Assembly (NCBI GenBank): GCA_009908535.1
Contig: JAAAOD010000043.1
Location: 1 to 38,267 of the forward strand
DNA length: 38,267 bases
Source: Verrucomicrobiota bacterium
Lineage (GTDB): Bacteria > Verrucomicrobiota > Verrucomicrobiia > Opitutales > Oceanipulchritudinaceae
Reading direction: 5' to 3'
Below are positions 18,048 through 27,175 of this stretch, piece after piece. The notes under the pieces were generated by a model. That model saw only the letters and a program-made list of their open reading frames with translations. It did no database searches and was not told where the DNA came from. Every line of letters starts with the position of its first letter. Within the stretch, counting starts at the first letter, position 1. The translations under genes were made by a program, and so were the position numbers.

Positions 18048-19225
18048 TGGAAAAGCCGCGCGTTCTGATTGTGTCGTCCAATCCGCCCCTGAATGAGATG
18101 GGGGGATCGCTTCTCCTCTATCGCAAGTTTGTCGAGCGGGACGACTACGATTTCGCCGTTCTGACGGACCGGGACAATGGCGATCCCAATGCCCTCTGGG
18201 AACGCATACATCCGCCTGTATGGATCCGGCGACTACAGAAAACGCGGTACTCGCTCTGGGGACATGATCTCCTCCACCTTTTCGGGAAGCTGTTCCTTCA
18301 TCGCGACCACCTGCGCTTCGCCCGCAGCTTTCAGCCGGACCTTGTCATGATCGGTGCGGAGACTTGGGTCGCCGATATCGGCCTGGCGATTGCGCGCAGG
18401 ATGGGCGTGCCCGCGGTGGGGCACTTCATGGACTGGCCTACTTACGCATCGCTGGCCCATCCCTTCGTGAGGAAGCGACTCGGGAGCATCTTCCGAAAGC
18501 GTTACCGGCAATGTCATCTCGCTTTCGGCATTTCGCCGGAAATGATTGAAGCGCTGGGACCGCATCCCAACCCGCGGGTTTTTTATCCCAGCGGGACGGC
18601 TGTGGAGGAGGATATGCAGCCCCGCCGGCGGCCGGAAGGCGAGCCCTTCCGGCTGTTTTTCGGGGGTAATCTGGGACAGTGGTACGGGAAAGCGCTGGTA
18701 CGCCTTTACCGCGAGCTCAGGAACCAGGGGGACTTCGGCCTGCGCATCGCGGGAGGGAATCCCTCCTGGACGGCAGCGGAAGAAGAAGAGCTCAAGGCCA
18801 ACGGAGTCTTTGCAGGCTATCTCGGGAAGGAGGCGTATGCGGCGGAGTTGGAGGCCGCCGATGCCCTCCTTGTCATAATGGGATTCGGGGAGGAGAACCG
18901 GATGATTGAAAGCACCAGCTTCAAATCCAAGATGGTCGATTATCTGCAGATGGGCCGGCCGCTGCTGATCTGGGGTCCTGATTACTGCACGGCAGTCCGC
19001 CATGCCCGAAGGGAAGGCTTCGGCATGACCGTCACGGAACCGGACCCTTCCGAGGTCGTCGCGGCCCTCGCGGAGATGGAGGCCAACCCGGAGAAGTGCG
19101 CCGGCTATGTCAGGGAGGGGAAGAGGTTTTTCCGCGAGCGTCTGGATGCAGACCGTGTCATGACAGAAGCGTACAGCGCCATTATGAACCTGCTCTCTCC
19201 CGGGGAAAGGAGCGCACTCTCATGA
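18047..19225 (+). CDS. Glycosyltransferase (GT4/GT-B-like, divergent)
   Basis: VLIVSSNPPLNEMGGSLLLYRKFV, FFGGNLGQWYGKALVRLYREL, STSFKSKMVDYLQMGRPLLIWGP. Shares 1 bp with the upstream stop. Confidence 0.75.
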   Translation: MEKPRVLIVSSNPPLNEMGGSLLLYRKFVERDDYDFAVLTDRDNGDPNALWERIHPPVWIRRLQKTRYSLWGHDLLHLFGKLFLHRDHLRFARSFQPDLVMIGAETWVADIGLAIARRMGVPAVGHFMDWPTYASLAHPFVRKRLGSIFRKRYRQCHLAFGISPEMIEALGPHPNPRVFYPSGTAVEEDMQPRRRPEGEPFRLFFGGNLGQWYGKALVRLYRELRNQGDFGLRIAGGNPSWTAAEEEELKANGVFAGYLGKEAYAAELEAADALLVIMGFGEENRMIESTSFKSKMVDYLQMGRPLLIWGPDYCTAVRHARREGFGMTVTEPDPSEVVAALAEMEANPEKCAGYVREGKRFFRERLDADRVMTEAYSAIMNLLSPGERSALS

Positions 19226-19800
19226 AGGGAATCCTCAGAAAACTTATTGTCCGCTGGCGTGGAGAATGTTGGCGGAGAAGGCAGGTCCGCGGGGGCGTTG
19301 CCGTCGGGAGGGGATTTCGCAGCAAAGGTCACCCCTTTGCTTTGCGGTCCATCGAGCTCGGCAAGGGGGTGGTGCTGGAGGAGGGGGTGCTCGTTTGGGT
19401 CGCCCCGGTCTCGGATGTTCCGCAGTTGACGATCGGCAGGAATAGTTACATCGGCCGGTGGGGTTATCTGGCCGCGGGCGCGGACCTGACCATCGGAGAA
19501 AATGTTCTTTTCGGTCCGAATGTCCATGTGACGACCGTCAATCACCGGATGTCCCGCTTTGACACACCCATTCGCGAGCAGGGATACGAGAAGGCCCCGG
19601 TGATGATCGGTGACAATGTCTGGCTGGGCGCGAACGTTGTCGTGATGCCGGGAGTACAGATCGAGGAGGGGGCGGTCGTCGGTGCCAACGCTGTCGTGAC
19701 GAAAAGTATCCCGGCTGGGGAGATCTGGGGCGGCGTCCCTGCCCGGTACTTGAAGACGAGAATACAACAGGAAGGAGGCTGTGATGCGGGAGCGGATTGA
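19222..19800 (+). CDS. Left-handed beta-helix acetyltransferase (hexapeptide repeat)
   Basis: ATGA overlap; LTIGRNSYIGRWGYLAAGADLTIGENVLFGPNVHVTTVNHRM...VMIGDNVWLGANVVVMPGVQIEEGAVVGANAVVTKSIPAGEIWGGVPARYLK. Confidence 0.9.
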   Translation: MKGILRKLIVRWRGECWRRRQVRGGVAVGRGFRSKGHPFALRSIELGKGVVLEEGVLVWVAPVSDVPQLTIGRNSYIGRWGYLAAGADLTIGENVLFGPNVHVTTVNHRMSRFDTPIREQGYEKAPVMIGDNVWLGANVVVMPGVQIEEGAVVGANAVVTKSIPAGEIWGGVPARYLKTRIQQEGGCDAGAD

Positions 19801-20707
19801 GGAAAAACTTAAACGCCGGATTCTTTCCCACTTACGAGAGGGACCTCTTTACCGGGCAAGCAAAGGAGGGTACCTCGCCGGGAAGCGTCTTCTCGACCCG
19901 ATCATCCGTCCTCGTCGCTTCCGCTGCTACGGTCTCGGACTCGGAAAGTCGGGAACGCACAGTCTTGCCGCCCTATTCGGCCGGGAGTATCATTCCGCCC
20001 ACGAGCCCTACGACAAGGAACTGATCGGGAAGCTGCTTGAGCGCGAGCAGGGCCGGCTGTCGCGGGCCGCCTTCCGGGCCTACCTGCGCCGCCGGGACCG
20101 GCATCTGTGGCTGGAAATCGAGGTTTCCACCCTGCTCATTCATTATGCGGAGGATCTCGCGGAGATGTACCCGGAGGCGCGTTTCGTCCTGTTGATGAGG
20201 GATCCTTTCAGCTGGATAAACTCCTCATGGAACCAGTTGGCCCTGCGCGACCGGGCGGAATGGTACCGGGACCTTGACGCCTGGCGTTACGGCGCAGATG
20301 CGCGGGACTACGGGGATCCGAGCGAGGCGGAAGCCCTCGGGCCGCACCGGCTTCCGGGGGTCCGTTCCCATTTTCGCCTGTGGGGTGACCACTACCGGAG
20401 GTTGCGGAAAAACCTGCCGGCGGAAAGGACCCTGCTGATCCGTCTTCTAGACTGGGAGGCCGCTCCGCAGCGACTCGCGGAATTCCTCACCCTTCCCGCA
20501 GAGCATCTCCGGATGGAAGAGCGCGAGCAGTACCGGGCTCGGGGGAATCTTGGTTTGATCCACAGGATTGACGGAAAGTACCTTCATGAACTGGCGGAGG
20601 CGTATTGCGGAGACCTCGTTCGGGAATGGTTTCCCAGCATAGGCAGCCGGGAGGCCGCCGTGGCCGCAGGCGTCCTGCCCCCGCCGGAAGAAGGGGGATC
20701 CCGATGA
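19784..20707 (+). CDS. Sulfotransferase-like protein
   Basis: AAGGAGG RBS ~6 nt before ATG 19784; FRCYGLGLGKSGTHSLAALFG (P-loop) and ARFVLLMRDPFSWINSSWN (RDP..S) match the PAPS-binding signature pair. Confidence 0.8.
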   Translation: MRERIEEKLKRRILSHLREGPLYRASKGGYLAGKRLLDPIIRPRRFRCYGLGLGKSGTHSLAALFGREYHSAHEPYDKELIGKLLEREQGRLSRAAFRAYLRRRDRHLWLEIEVSTLLIHYAEDLAEMYPEARFVLLMRDPFSWINSSWNQLALRDRAEWYRDLDAWRYGADARDYGDPSEAEALGPHRLPGVRSHFRLWGDHYRRLRKNLPAERTLLIRLLDWEAAPQRLAEFLTLPAEHLRMEEREQYRARGNLGLIHRIDGKYLHELAEAYCGDLVREWFPSIGSREAAVAAGVLPPPEEGGSR

Positions 20708-21825
20708 GGCTCGCCGTCATTTCAACGGTGCGGGGATACAGCTGGGCCGGCAGCGAGGAGCTCTGGCTCGGGTGCGCTATGGAGGCCCTGCGGGAAGGCG
20801 CCGACGTCACCGCCTGCCTGCATGCGGACCTGCTCGCTGGCGAGCCGCTGGAAACCTTCCGCGAGAACGGGGGGGTCCTGAGCGAATGGCGGACGCGCCC
20901 CATTGCCCGTCTGGCGAATCTGCAGGAGCGTATCCAGCCGAATTTCCCCATGCGTCGGCTGGGGAATCCCGACCATATCCTTGTCTCCACCGGATCGCTC
21001 CCTTCTCTTCTGAACGTACCGGGGCTGCTTCCTTTTATCCTTGCAACCTCCGTTCCCCTGACCGTGCTCGTGCAGTTCAATGCCGACTGCCTCCCGGTCT
21101 CTCCGTGGGAACGCGAAAAGGTGGGAAAGGTGCTCCGGAAAGCGCGGAAGCTGGTCTTTGTTTCCCGGCACAATCTCCGGCTCGCGGAGCGGCAATTCGG
21201 ACTGTGCTTCGAGGAGAGGGCGAGGGTCATCTACAATCCGATCAGGAACCGGAGAGACGCACCGGTCCCTCTCGATGAAAGCAAAGAGACGCGGTTCGCC
21301 TGCGTGGCACGTTTCGAGACTCTCTGGAAGGCCCAGGATCTGCTTGTGGAGCTCTTTTCCCGCCCGCCGTGGACGGATCGACCCGTCCGGCTTCGGTTTT
21401 ACGGGGAAGGCCCGGATAAAGGCCATGTCGAGGGCTTAGCGAGGCGTGGCGGGAGCCATATGTTCGAATTCCCGGGGTATGTCCGTGATCTGGAGTTGTT
21501 GTGGTCGAACAATGATGCCATGGTGCTGCCCTCGCGCGGGGAAGGAACCCCCCTCGCGGCCCTTGAGGCCATGATGTGCGGTCGTCCCGTCATCACGACC
21601 GATGTCGGCGGGAACCGTGAAGTGATCGAAGACGGTGTGCACGGTTACATTGCCGATGCCGCGACCCCGATCTCCTTCGGGGCCACCCTTGAACGTGCCT
21701 GGCAGGGGCGGCAGTGCTGGGCGGAGGTCGGGAGGGCCGCCCATGAAAGGGCGAAGGAACTGGCCTCCGCAGAGCCCGCGCGACGATTGTGGGAATGGAT
21801 ACGGAGCTCCGGCAATACGAGGTGA
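20704..21825 (+). CDS. Glycosyltransferase family 4
   Basis: ATGA overlap at 20704; FACVARFETLWKAQDLLVELF, LRFYGEGPDKG, MVLPSRGEGTPLAALEAMMCGRPVITTDVGGNREVIEDGVHGYIA. Confidence 0.93.
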   Translation: MRLAVISTVRGYSWAGSEELWLGCAMEALREGADVTACLHADLLAGEPLETFRENGGVLSEWRTRPIARLANLQERIQPNFPMRRLGNPDHILVSTGSLPSLLNVPGLLPFILATSVPLTVLVQFNADCLPVSPWEREKVGKVLRKARKLVFVSRHNLRLAERQFGLCFEERARVIYNPIRNRRDAPVPLDESKETRFACVARFETLWKAQDLLVELFSRPPWTDRPVRLRFYGEGPDKGHVEGLARRGGSHMFEFPGYVRDLELLWSNNDAMVLPSRGEGTPLAALEAMMCGRPVITTDVGGNREVIEDGVHGYIADAATPISFGATLERAWQGRQCWAEVGRAAHERAKELASAEPARRLWEWIRSSGNTR

Positions 21826-21830
21826 AGGCC

Positions 21831-22961
21831 ATGTCGCGACGTCTGCACTACATCGATAACCTGCGTGTGCTCGTAAATTTCCTTATCGTGCTGAACCATA
21901 CGGTGAGAAATCCCTACCTGACCGAGAAGCTCTTGGATGGCAATCTCGCCGTCGCGGAGATTCTCAAGAATGTGTCCATGCACTTCGCGCCCATCCGGGT
22001 TCCTTTCTTTTTCTTTATCGCAGCCGTGTTTTCCGTCACCTATCTGCGCAACCGGGGACTTCGGTCCTTCGTGCGTACGCGGATACACCGCATTTTCATT
22101 CCGCTTGCCATCGCGGCGTTCTCCTACGTTTACATTGTTGTAGCGGTAATTGACTACAAGGATCCGGAAAAACTGCTGCAGCCCAAGGCCTACATGGATT
22201 ACATTCTCAACGGCTTCCATGGTTTCAGTTACCTGTGGTTCCTTTATGTGCTGATCCTCTTCTCGGTTATCCTGGCCGCGGGAGTTTTTATCGGCCGCGG
22301 CACCCGCTGGGGAGCTTTTGTGCCGAGAGCGGTGGAGGCCGTCCTGCCCGGCAGGTACGCGCTGATTCTTCTTTTTTTCTTTCTGGAAGGTGGAAAATTC
22401 CTCTTTCTGCATGCCTTTTCCTTCCACCGGGAGCTTTCCCTCCCCCTCTTCCCGTTGTATCATCTGGTCCGCGACGGGACCTATTTTCTCGCCGGGCTTG
22501 CTTTCGGCCTTTGTCTCCACAAACAGGAGCGGATTCTCTGTTTCCGGCCATGGGAAATCGGTCTTCTCCTTGCCTCTTACCTCGGGTTGGGTTTTCTTGG
22601 CCATCTTCTACAGTGGAAGCTGGCCTTTCTTCTCTATTCGCTGCTTTCGAACTTTCTTCCGTTGCTTCTCCTCCTCGTCCTTTTCCAGACCTTTCTGAAC
22701 CGGCCTTATCGACCGCTTGCCTTCATCGCAGGGAATACGTATACGATTTACCTTATCCACTTTCCGGTTTTGTGCCTAACCACTTGGGGAGCCCACACCT
22801 TCCTGGAAAGCGGGGCAGGAACCGTCTACTTGTTAACCATCGCGATCGTGTATCCCCTCTCCCTGGCACTGGCTGTCCTGATTCGCCTGGATCCGCGTCC
22901 GGCCCGTATCTTCGGGGCCAGGCCGCTTCCCATGAAAAAACCGCACGCCCTCGAATCGTAA
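21831..22961 (+). CDS. Acyltransferase family 3 (OpgC/OafA-like) integral membrane protein
   Basis: LHYIDNLRVLVNFLIVLNHTVRNPY (IDxLR...H motif), VPFFFFIAAVF, many TM segments, GNTYTIYLIHFPVLC. In-frame GTG at 21822 overlaps the upstream stop and may be the true start. Confidence 0.88.
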   Translation: MSRRLHYIDNLRVLVNFLIVLNHTVRNPYLTEKLLDGNLAVAEILKNVSMHFAPIRVPFFFFIAAVFSVTYLRNRGLRSFVRTRIHRIFIPLAIAAFSYVYIVVAVIDYKDPEKLLQPKAYMDYILNGFHGFSYLWFLYVLILFSVILAAGVFIGRGTRWGAFVPRAVEAVLPGRYALILLFFFLEGGKFLFLHAFSFHRELSLPLFPLYHLVRDGTYFLAGLAFGLCLHKQERILCFRPWEIGLLLASYLGLGFLGHLLQWKLAFLLYSLLSNFLPLLLLLVLFQTFLNRPYRPLAFIAGNTYTIYLIHFPVLCLTTWGAHTFLESGAGTVYLLTIAIVYPLSLALAVLIRLDPRPARIFGARPLPMKKPHALES

Positions 22962-22973
22962 AGGTCCACCCGA

Positions 22974-24032
22974 ATGAAGAAGAGAAGCAGCCTGCCGGGG
23001 TACATGGACGGCGTCAGCGTCATTATTCCCGCCTACAATCGGGCCAATCTGATCGGGGAGACGCTGGAGAGCCTGCTGAGGCAAACCTTGCCGGCTCTGG
23101 AAATCCTTGTCGTGGATGATGGATCCACGGACCGGACCGCTTCGGTGGCGCGGTCCTTCGGCTCCCCGGTCCGGGTCATTGCCCAGGAGAACGCGGGTCC
23201 CGGAGCGGCGAGAAACCACGGGCTTCGGGAGGCGAAGGGGACCTTTCTGCATTTTTTCGATAGCGATGACATCGCTTTGCCGAACAAGCAGGAAGTCCAG
23301 TCTGCCATCCTCGCGAAAACCGGGGCAGACATTGCCTATGGCCCGTGGACAAAGGGGTTCTTCGAAGGAAGGGAGTTTTTCCCGGAGAACCAGGTTTACC
23401 AGCAGACCGGTCTTCCCAAAGGGGATCTGGTCCGCGCTCTTCTCAGTTCATGGTCCGTGGTCCCGCATGCCTGTCTCTTCCGCCGCGAGGTGGTGGAACG
23501 GGCGGGCGGGTTTCCGGAGGACCTACGGGTGGGCGAGGACCAGCTGATGTTTTTGCGCTGCCTGTTGGCCGGAGCCCGGGTGGTGCCGTCTCCGGATACG
23601 CTCGAGCTGTACCGCCTCAATAACAGCGATAAGTTGACGGCTTCCGAGGAAGGTCTCCGCAACCGGATCGTGGAGTGGGGACGTTTCCTCCTCAAGGCGG
23701 CGGAGCTTTGCCGATCGCCCGATCGGGAGCCCGAAAAGTGGTTCGGATTTCGTCAACGGGTCTCCCTGACCGCGCGGGAAGCCTCCGCTTTCAACGACGA
23801 AGAGGCGCGTGCGGTGGTGAAGGAACTTCGCGCCCTTTATCCGCGATCCTGGGAGCTGCCGCTACGCATCTTCACCTGGTTCGGGAGAAAGGTGGCCGGC
23901 CTCGACAAGCGTTTGCGGGGGCGTCGGGGCAGTGCGGCTTTTTGTTTTGGAGAACTGACGCCGGGGCAAAGAAAAGGGATCGCGGAGGCCGGATACCAAC
24001 TGGCGGGGGAAGGGCCTTTGGAGAAGCCATGA
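22974..24032 (+). CDS. Glycosyltransferase family 2
   Basis: GVSVIIPAYNRANLIGETLESLLRQTLPALEILVVDDGSTDRTA...NAGPGAARNHGLREAKGTFLHFFDSDD. Confidence 0.95.
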   Translation: MKKRSSLPGYMDGVSVIIPAYNRANLIGETLESLLRQTLPALEILVVDDGSTDRTASVARSFGSPVRVIAQENAGPGAARNHGLREAKGTFLHFFDSDDIALPNKQEVQSAILAKTGADIAYGPWTKGFFEGREFFPENQVYQQTGLPKGDLVRALLSSWSVVPHACLFRREVVERAGGFPEDLRVGEDQLMFLRCLLAGARVVPSPDTLELYRLNNSDKLTASEEGLRNRIVEWGRFLLKAAELCRSPDREPEKWFGFRQRVSLTAREASAFNDEEARAVVKELRALYPRSWELPLRIFTWFGRKVAGLDKRLRGRRGSAAFCFGELTPGQRKGIAEAGYQLAGEGPLEKP

Positions 24033-25189
24033 GGGAACTGGTTTATTTTGTAGAGGCGGACCGGGGCGGCATCGCCACCTATGCGCGTTATCAGGCCGAA
24101 GCGTTGGCAGAGGCCGGCGTCGCCGTCTCCTTCCTCTGTCGGCCCTCTTATCCCGACCTGGAAATTCCGGGGGTGAGGGTGGTGCCGGAGCTCCCCCGCC
24201 GACGCGAATACCCAAGCCGGCCCGCCCGCCTCCTTGCCTATATCCGGGACTTTCGGCATTGTCTCCATCGTCTTGGCGAGGAAGTTAAGGCCGCGGGTGA
24301 TCCCGCCGTTCTCCTTGATAGTTTTCGTGAATACTTGTCCCCCTTCTGGTCCGGGAAAGTGGAGCGGCTGCGGAAGATGGGGGTGCCCGTAGGGGTGCTT
24401 TTACATGACCCGGTCCGCGACTTTATCGTCGGGCCCGAATGGTGGCATCGAATCAGTGTTCGCAAGGCCTACAAAGGGATCAGCCATGTCTTTCTGCACG
24501 ATGACCGTGAGATCGATTTCGGCGGGATGAATCCCGGTAACTTCCAGTGCGCGGTCCTTCCGCACGGACCCTTTGCCTATCCTTCCGCGCAATCAGGGAG
24601 GGAAGCCAAACGCCGTGACCTGGGCATTCCCGAAACCGGCAGGGTCCTTCTTTCCTTCGGGCAGGTGCGGGACGGGAAGCAACTGGACCTTGTCTTGCAG
24701 GCGCTTTCGCAGCTTCCGGAAGACGTCTTTCTTCTCGTCGCGGGGCGGGCGGACGCCCGTTCGCAGAAACCGGTCCCCTTTTATCAGCACCTTGCGGCGG
24801 AGCTTGGTCTGGAGAAGCGTTGTCTCTGGGAGGATCGCTACATTGAGGAGGCGGAAGTGGGCGATTTCTTCCTCGCCGCCGATTTTGTCCTGCTGACGTA
24901 TTCGCGCAGATTCGTCTCCGCGAGCGGTGTTCTCAATACAGCCGTCCATTATGAAAGGCCGGTTCTTGCCTCCGCCGGCGAAGGGCCCCTGAAAAAGGCC
25001 GTCCGGGAGTACCCTATCGGGGAATGGGCCGAACCGGAGAATCTTGATTCCCTGCGCAAGGGGCTTGAACGGCTTCTTGGAGGCGACGGCGGCTACCGGT
25101 TCTCCGCCTACCGGAAAAATCACGGTTGGCAGGAGAATGCTGCTGTTGTTAGGAATCACCTGCTAATGTCTATCGGAATTCCTGAATGA
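24029..25189 (+). CDS. Glycosyltransferase family 4-like
   Basis: ATGA overlap; YFVEADRGGIATYARYQAEALAEAG, VLLSFGQVRDGKQLDLVLQAL, FVLLTYSRRFVSASGVLNTAVHYERPVLAS. Confidence 0.82.
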   Translation: MRELVYFVEADRGGIATYARYQAEALAEAGVAVSFLCRPSYPDLEIPGVRVVPELPRRREYPSRPARLLAYIRDFRHCLHRLGEEVKAAGDPAVLLDSFREYLSPFWSGKVERLRKMGVPVGVLLHDPVRDFIVGPEWWHRISVRKAYKGISHVFLHDDREIDFGGMNPGNFQCAVLPHGPFAYPSAQSGREAKRRDLGIPETGRVLLSFGQVRDGKQLDLVLQALSQLPEDVFLLVAGRADARSQKPVPFYQHLAAELGLEKRCLWEDRYIEEAEVGDFFLAADFVLLTYSRRFVSASGVLNTAVHYERPVLASAGEGPLKKAVREYPIGEWAEPENLDSLRKGLERLLGGDGGYRFSAYRKNHGWQENAAVVRNHLLMSIGIPE

Positions 25190-25190
25190 G

Positions 25191-26384
25191 ATGCGCCTTC
25201 TTTTCCTAGCCACCTATTTCCCGGACCCCTTTCATCCTTCGCGGGGCAATTGGGCGCTTGAGCAAGCACAGGCCTTCCAGAATGCCGGCGACGAGGTGCT
25301 TGTCATGGTCCCGACGGCATGGGTGCCGCGTTGGATGCGGCTGCTTCCGGGGAAGATCCGCAACCACGCCCTCGCCCCGCCGCATTGGCAGGTGGAGGAC
25401 CTCTCCATTGAATATCCCCGTTGGCCTTATTACCCGTGGCATTTCCTCGCCGGCTGGAACCGGCGCCACCCTTCCTACCTGTTGCGGATGGCGTGGCTTG
25501 CGCGCAAGGGCCGTTTCCTGCGCAGGATTGATGAGTTCGAACCGGACGCTATCTGCGCGCATCACACCCTTGTCAACGGACAATTGGCTTGGATGATTTT
25601 CCAAGCGCGCGGCATTCCCTACTTCGTCACGGACCATGAAATCGGCGACCTGCTTGCGGCGGAACAGCGCCGGGAGATTGCCGACATTTTCCGGAAGGTG
25701 GGCAAGAGCGCAAAGGCCATGGTGGTCGTCTCCAAGGCGATGCAGAGAAAGGCGAATACCCTCTTTCCGGAACTGCCCGTGAAAACTATCTACAACGGCA
25801 GCTCCTTTCCCGCCACGCCTTCGATGGACCGCCCCCCGAGGACGGAGCCGGTGATCTTTTCCTGCGCCAAGTTCTACGGGCGCAAGGATATCCCCCTCCT
25901 CGTGAGGGCCTTTGACAGGGTCGCGGAAACGAGCCCGGGAAGGTTGCGGATTGCCGGCGACGGCCCCGACCGGGCCGAGGTGGAATCAGCGGTCGCGCAG
26001 GCAGGTCACCGGGATCGCATCGAATTACTGGGGTTGCTCCGCCCTGAGGAGGTGAGGAAGGAAATGGGGCAAGCGGATATATTCGCCCTTGTCGGTTGGG
26101 CGGAGCCTTTCGGGGTGGTTTTCCTCGAAGCCATGGCTTGCGGCCTTCCCGTCCTGCTCAGCGAGGACGCCGGCATTGCCGAGATCCTCGAGGATGGAAA
26201 GACCGCCGTTTTCAGCAAGCCTCGCGACCGAACTTCCGTGGAGAAAGTCCTGCGGCCGCTGCTTCAGGACGCCGGGCTGCGGAAGAGGATCGGGGAAGCG
26301 GGAAGGATGCTGTATCGGGAGCATTTCCAATGGGCATCCATCATTCGCCAGTATCAGGATATCCTAACAAGGGAAGCGGGATGA
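25191..26384 (+). CDS. Glycosyltransferase family 4
   Basis: LFLATYFPDPFHPSRGNWALEQAQAFQNAGDEVLVMVP, IYNGSSFP, IFSCAKFYGRKDIPLLVRAF, GWAEPFGVVFLEAMACGLPVLLSEDAGIAEIL. Confidence 0.93.
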   Translation: MRLLFLATYFPDPFHPSRGNWALEQAQAFQNAGDEVLVMVPTAWVPRWMRLLPGKIRNHALAPPHWQVEDLSIEYPRWPYYPWHFLAGWNRRHPSYLLRMAWLARKGRFLRRIDEFEPDAICAHHTLVNGQLAWMIFQARGIPYFVTDHEIGDLLAAEQRREIADIFRKVGKSAKAMVVVSKAMQRKANTLFPELPVKTIYNGSSFPATPSMDRPPRTEPVIFSCAKFYGRKDIPLLVRAFDRVAETSPGRLRIAGDGPDRAEVESAVAQAGHRDRIELLGLLRPEEVRKEMGQADIFALVGWAEPFGVVFLEAMACGLPVLLSEDAGIAEILEDGKTAVFSKPRDRTSVEKVLRPLLQDAGLRKRIGEAGRMLYREHFQWASIIRQYQDILTREAG

Positions 26385-27175
26385 AGGGCGGGATAAAGGA
26401 AATTGCCCTCTATGGGGAACGATGCTCCGGAACCAACCTCTTCGCAGCAATTCTCCGGGCAAACAGCCCCTGTGCCGTTGCCTACCCCTTAGGATTCAAA
26501 CATTTCCCAAGAATGTCCGCGGAAAGGGAACAGCGCCGCCTCCTGCGTGATCGCCCGGTTATTTTCCTAATCCGTCATCCTGAAAGCTGGGTTCGTTCCA
26601 TGTTCCTGAACCCCTGGCACGCCAAGGAAGATATTCGAGAAAAAGACTTTTCCGGTTTTCTTCGGGCCGAATGGCAGTCGATCTGGAATGAGGAGGCGAA
26701 TGTCTTCCCCGGCAATCCCCGCTATGGGACGTCGATCAAAGAAGACTGCGATTCCGTGACCGGCAAGCCTTTCCCCAATCTCCTCCGTATGAGGACCGCG
26801 AAAATTCGCCGGTTCAAGGAGATTGCGACCTGGAGCAGCCAATCCCGATGGATCCGCCTGGAAGACCTTGTTCGGGACCAGGAAACTACTTTCCGCGAAA
26901 TCGCCCATCTGTTCGGTCTCCCTGTCCGGGGCGAATTCACTCCGGTGCTCGCCTACAAAGGGAACGCCTCCTGGCGATCGGAGTTGCTCCGCCGCGTCGG
27001 ACTGCATCGCTTCAGTGCCAGTGCACGGAGGGAAGCGAGGAAACCGGTCATCAAAGCAGAAGACCGTGATTTTATCTGGTCGGAACTGGACGCGGTGACG
27101 GAAGCCGCCTTCGGCTATGCGCCCGGATTCAACATTGCCGCGATGGAGGGAAAGGAGGTTGGAATCGATTCATGA
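26381..27175 (+). CDS. P-loop sulfotransferase-like protein
   Basis: ATGA overlap; EIALYGERCSGTNLFAAILRAN (P-loop-like) and RPVIFLIRHPESWVRSMFLNPWH (3'-PB-like), WSSQSRWIRLEDLVRD. Confidence 0.68.
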   Translation: MKGGIKEIALYGERCSGTNLFAAILRANSPCAVAYPLGFKHFPRMSAEREQRRLLRDRPVIFLIRHPESWVRSMFLNPWHAKEDIREKDFSGFLRAEWQSIWNEEANVFPGNPRYGTSIKEDCDSVTGKPFPNLLRMRTAKIRRFKEIATWSSQSRWIRLEDLVRDQETTFREIAHLFGLPVRGEFTPVLAYKGNASWRSELLRRVGLHRFSASARREARKPVIKAEDRDFIWSELDAVTEAAFGYAPGFNIAAMEGKEVGIDS

